DNA of 64,000 bases from Pythium myriotylum (lineage: Eukaryota > Oomycota > Peronosporomycetes > Pythiales > Pythiaceae), in the NCBI GenBank assembly GCA_023091665.1, contig JALJCQ010000022.1, positions 682,001 through 746,000 of the forward strand, read 5' to 3'. The notes beneath the pieces were generated by a model. The model did not search any database and was not told the DNA's origin. It saw only the letters and a list, made by a program, of their open reading frames with translations. Of the stretch, positions 58,245 to 64,000 are shown piece after piece (position 1 is the stretch's first letter; the number at the start of each line of letters is the position of its first letter). Both the position numbers and the translations under genes were made by a program.

Positions 58245-60202
58245 TGCCGAACGAGTTCATCCACAGTAATCCCGCCGGTCTTGAGCTTTGGGCTGAGCAT
58301 CTTCATCTTCTCGGTGAAACCACGGCAGACTTGAATCGTGTGACCAGTCACTCCACAAAACTCACACTCATGAAGTCGGAAGCAGCTTTCCTTAGTATGT
58401 CCGGACTTGCCGCAATGTTCACAGCGGACCTCATTGCTGTTTCCACCAGTCTGATGAGCTTGACTTCCACCATTAGAGCCTTGCTGCCTCTGACCTGCAT
58501 TGACCTTACTGGCTGCAGGAGGTGGGTCATTGCTCTCTTCCGGTTGCTTCTTGGCCTGTTTCTTAGGCGTTGGCTTCGCTTGAGAGTTCTCGTACATCTC
58601 GAGCTTCTCCTCGAGCTTGTCGATCGACTTGTACTTGCTGTAACGGAATTGAGACTGAACAGCTTTGTCATGGAGCGTGTCGAAGAACTGCTGAATGTGA
58701 TCCTTCAAATCGACCGGGATACGATCTTCGTCATCGTCGTCGTCTACACGGAAATCGATGCGCGCGCGAAGACCTGCTGCGTTAAAGCGATAGAAGTAGT
58801 CCAGCGCAGATTCATCGGGCTTCTGAGTTAGACGATAGTACGTGAGCGTAGATGGCGTGCTCTCAGTGCAATACTTTCGATAAAAGGCCTTCATCGTGAG
58901 CTTCCACTTCTTCCTCGTTGACGAAGGGAGCTGCTTCTGCCAATACCTCGCCGGACCCGTGAGAGCGTCTACGAACGAACCGAGACGTTGGCGATTGGAC
59001 CAGTTGGACAGATCAGCGATGTGAAGAAACTTCGAGAGCCACGCCTTGGCTTCTTCCGGGAAAACCTTGGCACCACTGAACGACTTCACATTGACATTCT
59101 GGATGACCGTTGTCACGTGTCGATCACGTCGTCGAGGTCCAGACACATCCGAGTCGGAATCTTCATACATTGAAAGACCGAGCTCATCTTCCATATCTGA
59201 ATGGCGAGCACTGCGCTTGACTGGCTTCTTCGACTTCTTGACTGGTTTCTTGACGCGCTTGAATGCTTCTTCGTCAGATGATTCGTCCTGTTCACCGTCG
59301 TCAGACTCGGGATCTTCTAGACGCGCGAATCCTTTCTTAGCGCCTCGAGCCTGTTTCGCCGGGGCTCGCGTGGCCGCAACTCGCTTCGTGGTATCTGGGC
59401 TCAGCGCTTGTATCACTTCTGATAGCTCATCCATCGACAACATCCCTCCGGCCGTCAGCGCCATCAGCTTCGTCGCCAGCGGGTTATTCTTTCGCTTGAT
59501 CTTATCCGTGGGGGAGGAGAAGGATCCTTCATCACTGGCAAACTCCAGCTTCTTCCTGATTGGACTCTCGAGCTGAATTTCTTCATCTGAGCTGGATTCT
59601 TCATCAAAACGTTTCATCGAGCGCGGCTTCGCCGGCTTGGTCTGCGGAGTGTGGGCTACGTCAGCAACGACCATGTACTTCGGTTCGAACGTTGTGTCCT
59701 CCTCCCGATATTGGATAACGCTGGTCTCCCACTCATACTCGGCAAGCAGAACTGACATCATGTAGCCCATGTCCTGCGCCATCCGTTCTGGATTCAGGTA
59801 GACTGCATCTTGGTAATTGCTTCTCCGATACAAATTGTAACCGCATGACGTCAACATCTTCTCCACAAAATCAATCGCTTCGTCAATCGTCGCGAAGTCG
59901 TAGGTGGACGCCCTCAGTCGCGAACCGGCAAAGAATGTCGTAGGCCCTACTTTCGTAATTTCATACAGGGAAAACCAGCATTCTGAGTCGGACGGCATCT
60001 TCAACACCTGTCGTTGATACCGAAGACCGATTTCGTTCGCTTCTGACAGTCGGTACACCCGAGTTGTGTCATGGACCGCGCTCTGAACAACGAGGCGGAT
60101 CGAAACATTCTTCGGGTCTGTGACTTGACCTTGCCGCATCTCTGCCTTCTTTTCCATCTTCTCACCGTGTATCGTAACAGCTAACGGCTCCGCTCCTGGC
60201 AT
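58232..60202 (-). CDS. gag: Gag of E1-C (656 residues)
   Basis: ATG at 60202. Open. It has more substitutions than A versus B, several near the zinc knuckles (for example CFRLHECEFCG, GHTIQVCRGF) and near the C-terminus (VDELVRQ). The knuckle Cys and His residues are all kept. Confidence 0.92.
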   Translation of the reverse strand: MPGAEPLAVTIHGEKMEKKAEMRQGQVTDPKNVSIRLVVQSAVHDTTRVYRLSEANEIGLRYQRQVLKMPSDSECWFSLYEITKVGPTTFFAGSRLRASTYDFATIDEAIDFVEKMLTSCGYNLYRRSNYQDAVYLNPERMAQDMGYMMSVLLAEYEWETSVIQYREEDTTFEPKYMVVADVAHTPQTKPAKPRSMKRFDEESSSDEEIQLESPIRKKLEFASDEGSFSSPTDKIKRKNNPLATKLMALTAGGMLSMDELSEVIQALSPDTTKRVAATRAPAKQARGAKKGFARLEDPESDDGEQDESSDEEAFKRVKKPVKKSKKPVKRSARHSDMEDELGLSMYEDSDSDVSGPRRRDRHVTTVIQNVNVKSFSGAKVFPEEAKAWLSKFLHIADLSNWSNRQRLGSFVDALTGPARYWQKQLPSSTRKKWKLTMKAFYRKYCTESTPSTLTYYRLTQKPDESALDYFYRFNAAGLRARIDFRVDDDDDEDRIPVDLKDHIQQFFDTLHDKAVQSQFRYSKYKSIDKLEEKLEMYENSQAKPTPKKQAKKQPEESNDPPPAASKVNAGQRQQGSNGGSQAHQTGGNSNEVRCEHCGKSGHTKESCFRLHECEFCGVTGHTIQVCRGFTEKMKMLSPKLKTGGITVDELVRQLNR

Positions 60203-60210
60203 ACGCACCA
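60196..60210 (-). other. Candidate primer binding site, E1-C
   Basis: TGGTGCGTATGC two bases after the 5' LTR, as in the other copies. Confidence 0.5.
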
Positions 60211-60212
60211 GT

Positions 60213-61006
60213 TGTCGTGTGGCAGAATCAAAAACGGGCACCTGGCGTACGTAGGCTCGCTCTTGAGTCACCGACGGCAACAATATTCTCAGGAAAGGGG
60301 TGGATCTTGCGTGCTTCGAACACTCGCTTCAGACCCGGATATCACAACTTCTTTGAAGCGGAGACCCGAAACTCTGACACGACACTACAACTAGACCCTC
60401 ACAAGTCTAGAGGCAGCGAGAAAGAACGGCTTGGAGACGATGAAGCTCCTGGAGAACTCCTACGGGGAACTTGGCAGGAAGCGCAGGCAAAACCACCCGG
60501 CCCTCGGCCAGACTGATCACTTCGGATCGCGACTGTACCCAAAACAGGCGGCCGATCGACCAGACTGATCACTTCGAAACTCTTAGTAACTTCCTCGAGA
60601 TACTGACGGGCTACTGTTGAGGGAGGATCAGGGGGCTTCTGCGAGAAGGAGGGAAAATTGTGGACTGACTCCCAATCAATTAGCGGCGGAGAATCGCCCC
60701 CTTTCCGTGGGTTATTGGGTGGCAAGCACCATTCCTACCTACTGAAATCTGTCAAATGTACGGCTCCTACTCCTACTGTTTTTATGTGAGGCTTCTGAAT
60801 AAAGAGAAATACGATACCTTGTACCGCCGAGTCTGGAATACGGAATCTTGACTTGGGCGCCAGACTGTTCACTTCGTCTTGACTTGGGTACTAAGGGTAC
60901 GCCAGACTGATCACTTCCTTGGGACTTGGTCGTGGACACCTTCGCCTGACTGATCACCTAGCGCTTGCAGAAACTCATGCCCGCGGAGTCGGGGCGCTAT
61001 ACCACA
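60213..61006 (-). repeat. E1-C 5' LTR (794 bp)
   Basis: Right-type LTR. Private changes near 60675 (cccaatcaatta instead of cccacggaatta). Confidence 0.92.
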
Positions 61007-61599
61007 AGGTGCCGTGTTGGTGTTGAGTCCGAGGGAGTGCGGGATGGCTCCACACTTGTCGTGGGCGCCATAACTAACTTGCGGGTGGCCCAATCAATGT
61101 GAGGATTCGCGACCTGCAGCCATGATTGACCCAATATCCCATCAAACGATTGTTGCAATGGCCACTCGATGACTGGTACCAACGAGACTTGGCCTTGGAC
61201 ACCGATAGGCACCGAGTACTCCAGACATTGCCGAGACCGTGGCTGACCTTGAAAATCACGTGCAGTCACCATAGTGTGCTTCTTCAGCTCGGGTGGCTTT
61301 AACAGCCCAGATTTGATGATCGTGTGCGACGCACCGGAATCCACCAACATTCGCACTGATTTACCCTGAATAGTCGCGTCCACAAACAACAACAACTCGG
61401 ATTGGCCCTCGGCCACATCGACATCAATCTCCACGGAGCACACACTGGACCCAACGACCGATCGAGCACCGGTTTCTGCGGCCTCCATGTCAAACTCGAC
61501 CGCGCATTCTTCTGATTTCTGAGTTGGAGATTCTTCTGATACTTGAATGGATTGCTCAACGGACACTCCACTTACATCCGTTGAGCAGCGTCGTTTCCC
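60997..61599 (-). pseudogene. Retropepsin region of E2, truncated, unit C
   Basis: One Ser-to-Leu change before the protease core; DSGASH intact; cut by the E1 LTR. Confidence 0.85.
61554..61599 (-). promoter_or_regulatory. E2 gag-protease frameshift signal, unit C
   Basis: GGGAAAC at 61599-61593 and the 10-bp stem (61577-61586 with 61554-61563). Confidence 0.82.
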
Positions 61600-62429
61600 T
61601 GACGACGCTTTGGGCACTGAGCAATGCGATGACCAGTTTCGCGGCAATAAAAGCCCAGGTTTTGAGTACGGCACTGTTCCTTGGTTGGCTTGAGGACACC
61701 GGCGTATGAAATGTCCATCGGTTCGGCACCAGAGTCGAGATGCGGTCGAGCGCGTCTCGGTGGTCGTTCGACACCAAAGTGGGCTCTCTCATACGCTTGT
61801 GCCGCCGCGATGGCATCTCGCAGAGTCGTGCAACGTAGGTAGTTCACTTCCTTCTTTGTTTCTGGCTTCAGGCCCTCTACAAAGCGATCTACTTTGTCCA
61901 GTTGCGACATTTCACGCACTTGGGCGATGATCTTTCTGAAGCGCGCAACGTAGTCGTCCACGTGGCCCGTCTGTCGGCACATACGGAGGGCAGCGCGGAG
62001 ACGTTGCTGCTGGTCGGGCGGAATGAACTCATCCGTGAGTGCCTGTTCGAACTCGTCGATCGTCGTGATTGGCATTTGGTCGACCACAACCCGACTATGG
62101 TACCACGATGCAGCTCCAGAACGGAGGTTGCTAGCTAGCATGGCCACGACTCGAGCTTGATTCTCGTGGAGCTGGTAGTCAATGTTCTTGCCTCTCATGA
62201 ACAACTTGGCCTCAAAGATGTACTCATCGACACTGTCGTCTGGCCGACCGTGGAACATTGGCATAGATGCCCCTTCAATCTTGAACTCACGTCCATGTTG
62301 TTGTTGTTGTACTTGCTCCAACATAACCGCACGGAACTCATGGTTTTGGTTGGCCATGTTTCGGGTGAGCTCATGGATGGAGTGTGTCAACCCCTCCAGG
62401 AGGTTCATAACCGGATGATCGCCGTCCAT
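61572..62429 (-). CDS. gag: Gag of E2, unit C
   Basis: 285 residues from ATG at 62429, same as the other units. Confidence 0.88.
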   Translation of the reverse strand: MDGDHPVMNLLEGLTHSIHELTRNMANQNHEFRAVMLEQVQQQQHGREFKIEGASMPMFHGRPDDSVDEYIFEAKLFMRGKNIDYQLHENQARVVAMLASNLRSGAASWYHSRVVVDQMPITTIDEFEQALTDEFIPPDQQQRLRAALRMCRQTGHVDDYVARFRKIIAQVREMSQLDKVDRFVEGLKPETKKEVNYLRCTTLRDAIAAAQAYERAHFGVERPPRRARPHLDSGAEPMDISYAGVLKPTKEQCRTQNLGFYCRETGHRIAQCPKRRQGNDAAQRM

Positions 62430-62447
62430 GATAACTTGACCTTGTTG

Positions 62448-62536
62448 CAGTCGACGATGATTGGCCAAAATAGATTATTGGTCAAAATACGATGTTCCAG
62501 TCGACGATGATTGGCCAATATAGATGATTGGTCAAA
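62448..62536. repeat. Two 39-base direct repeats at the E2/virus junction, unit C
   Basis: Copies start at 62448 and 62498. Confidence 0.75.
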
Positions 62537-62546
62537 TAGTCCGGAG

Positions 62547-62651
62547 ATGAAAGAACTGGTCAAATGCGGATGTGGTTTGAATATTCAACGTAGAAATTTA
62601 CCATCTCACGAAAAAACATCTTTCCATCAAGAATGGGTTAAAGACCCCGAC
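62547..62651 (+). pseudogene. Zinc-motif protein, cut by the inversion junction
   Basis: First 35 codons only, including the first CGCG repeat. Sequence turns into the inverted copy after ccccgac at 62651. Confidence 0.85.
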
Positions 62652-62685
62652 AGATGGCTGGGACTTATCAAAAAAACTAAATAAT

Positions 62686-62994
62686 TTAACCATTAAATTC
62701 ACCCAAGTTTTTCTTCAGTGACGGACATTTATTCATGATATACTCATTTTTACACATCCAATTGAAATATTGCTTATCGTTTTCAACAATCCACTTTACG
62801 GATTTGTTCTTATGCTTGCCCCACCGCATGATATAGCTATCGTCTCCATCTTGGAACTTGTCGTCCAAAAATCGTTTGATATCCGATTCTTCCGATTGTT
62901 GGTTGTATAACCATCGACAGTATGATGCATCTTGATCATATACTTCCTCAAGATCCTTTCCTTTGTATTTTCCGAACTCTAAAATAACAGACAT
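62686..62994 (-). CDS. Double ExoX-C-like protein, inverted copy
   Basis: Complete and identical to the copies at 20111 and 41527, now on the minus strand. Its 3' end lies 34 bases from the inversion joint. Confidence 0.62.
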   Translation of the reverse strand: MSVILEFGKYKGKDLEEVYDQDASYCRWLYNQQSEESDIKRFLDDKFQDGDDSYIMRWGKHKNKSVKWIVENDKQYFNWMCKNEYIMNKCPSLKKNLGEFNG

Positions 62995-63086
62995 TTATGT
63001 GTAGTGTATGATGTATCCCTATATATAACTTACTAATTTTATGTCAGAATTGAAAAAAAATATCTATGTATTTGCACCCCATTGTT

Positions 63087-63413
63087 TTATTGACTCTTTA
63101 CCCATTCACAATGTTTTATTGTTTTAGAGTGTGTAGAATATCCACTTTTACTGGTTGTGCTTCCACACCCACATTGTATTTTCTGCTTGTATTTATTATT
63201 AACCATCTCCCTGTACCATTTTTTATGATGATCTGTTTTAGTATGGTCTAACTTTTCCAAATTCTTTACTTTTATACCACACCCACATTCGATCACATAA
63301 TTGGGGAAGTCGGGGTCTTTAACCCATTCTTGATGGAAAGATGTTTTTTCGTGAGATGGTAAATTTCTACGTTGAATATTCAAACCACATCCGCATTTGA
63401 CCAGTTCTTTCAT
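63087..63413 (-). CDS. Triple zinc-motif protein, inverted complete copy
   Basis: ATG at 63413, 108 residues, all three CGCG-H-H-W repeats. Same gene as the truncated one at 62547. Confidence 0.62.
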   Translation of the reverse strand: MKELVKCGCGLNIQRRNLPSHEKTSFHQEWVKDPDFPNYVIECGCGIKVKNLEKLDHTKTDHHKKWYREMVNNKYKQKIQCGCGSTTSKSGYSTHSKTIKHCEWVKSQ

Positions 63414-63530
63414 CTCCGGACTATTTGACCAATCATCTATATTGGCCAATCATCGTCGACTGGAACATCGTATTTTGACCAATAATCTATTTTGGCCAAT
63501 CATCGTCGACTGCAACAAGGTCAAGTTATC

Positions 63531-64000
63531 ATGGACGGCGATCATCCGGTTATGAACCTCCTGGAGGGATTGACACACTCCATCCATGAGCTCACCCGAA
63601 ACATGGCCAACCAAAACCATGAGTTCCGTGCGGTTATGTTGGAGCAAGTACAACAACAACAACATGGACGTGAGTTCAAGATTGAAGGGGCATCTATGCC
63701 AATGTTCCACGGTCGGCCAGACGACAGTGTCGATGAGTACATCTTTGAGGCCAAGTTGTTCATGAGAGGCAAGAACATCGACTACCAGCTCCACGAGAAT
63801 CAAGCTCGAGTCGTGGCCATGCTAGCTAGCAACCTCCGTTCTGGAGCTGCATCGTGGTACCATAGTCGGGTTGTGGTCGACCAAATGCCAATCACGACGA
63901 TCGACGAGTTCGAACAGGCACTCACGGATGAGTTCATTCCGCCCGACCAGCAGCAACGTCTCCGCGCTGCCCTCCGTATGTGCCGACAGACGGGCCACGT
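63531..64000 (+). CDS. gag: Gag of E2, inverted copy, cut by window edge
   Basis: ATG at 63531; the first 156 codons are open to the edge. A few bases differ from the unit C copy on the other arm, so the arms are not perfectly identical. Confidence 0.85.
   Translation, partial: MDGDHPVMNLLEGLTHSIHELTRNMANQNHEFRAVMLEQVQQQQHGREFKIEGASMPMFHGRPDDSVDEYIFEAKLFMRGKNIDYQLHENQARVVAMLASNLRSGAASWYHSRVVVDQMPITTIDEFEQALTDEFIPPDQQQRLRAALRMCRQTGH

Larger units (their letters stand above)
44923..61006 (-). mobile_element. E1-C: Ty3/gypsy element with broken pol
   Basis: LTRs at 44923-45714 and 60213-61006. Gag, Cys-rich ORF, SANT-helicase ORF and helicase ORF are open; pol has three lesions. Length 16,084 bases. 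Confidence 0.92.
61007..62497 (-). mobile_element. E2 gag-protease fragment, unit C
   Basis: Same truncated remnant with the same breakpoints as units A and B. Confidence 0.8.
42226..62651. repeat. Tandem unit C, cut by an inversion junction at 62651
   Basis: Third copy in the same orientation. It ends inside the zinc-motif gene of virus-like block 2, where an inverted copy begins. Confidence 0.95.
61960..64000. repeat. Large inverted repeat closing the tandem array
   Basis: 61960-62651 and 63309-64000 are reverse complements (apart from a few changes), separated by 657 bases present only in the inverted arm. The right arm runs on past the window. The joint shares only AC between the two partners. 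Real fold-back or assembly error cannot be told apart from sequence alone. Confidence 0.88.

Overview
The window looks like nuclear DNA of a plant-pathogenic oomycete (Phytophthora-like). The main evidence is a Crinkler-type effector gene with the LFLAK-like and HVLVVVP header motifs, next to very large Ty3/gypsy retroelements. There is no sign of bacterial gene organisation. I see no tRNA, rRNA or CRISPR.

The window is a head-to-tail tandem array. A unit of about 21 kb occurs three times (unit A from 1, unit B from 20810, unit C from 42226), and the array ends in an inverted partial copy that starts at 62652. Each unit has the same parts. (1) A Crinkler (CRN) gene with a P-loop NTPase, on the minus strand. 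(2) An AT-rich virus-like block: a small plus-strand ORF, a 130-residue ORF and an adenain/Polinton-like cysteine protease cut by an LTR. (3) A 15.5-16.1 kb Ty3/gypsy element, here called E1, transcribed on the minus strand. (4) The gag and protease of a second Ty3/gypsy element, E2, cut by the E1 LTR. (5) A second AT-rich virus-like block with a triple zinc-binding-motif protein and a protein with two ExoX-C-like motifs. Units then join directly into the next CRN gene.

E1 is the most interesting object. In its sense direction it has LTR, PBS, gag (two CCHC knuckles), a -1 frameshift signal GTTAAAC, and pol (protease, reverse transcriptase, a decayed Ty3-type RNase H, an intact archaeal-type RNase H, integrase, chromodomain). 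After pol come a Cys-rich orphan ORF, a long ORF with four Myb/SANT-like repeats that ends in helicase motifs I/Ia, and an ORF overlapping it by ATGA that carries the remaining UPF1-like SF1 helicase motifs II-VI. A 17-base motif, CGAAGTGATCAGTCTGG in the sense direction, recurs about 28 times in unit B, always in the same orientation. It lies in LTRs, untranslated stretches and disordered linkers but not in the enzymatic domains.

Unit B holds the only E1 copy with every reading frame open. Unit A lost 577 bp across the helicase. Unit C has three lesions in pol, one of them a length change in a poly-G tract. LTR differences between the left and right ends are the same in all three units, and flanks show no target-site duplication. 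This fits amplification of the whole unit by recombination between E1 copies rather than repeated insertion. CRN genes are mosaics: unit A has a diverged patch before the Walker A motif, and unit C has a different N-terminus and promoter. All functions are inferred from motifs read by eye; no database search was run.
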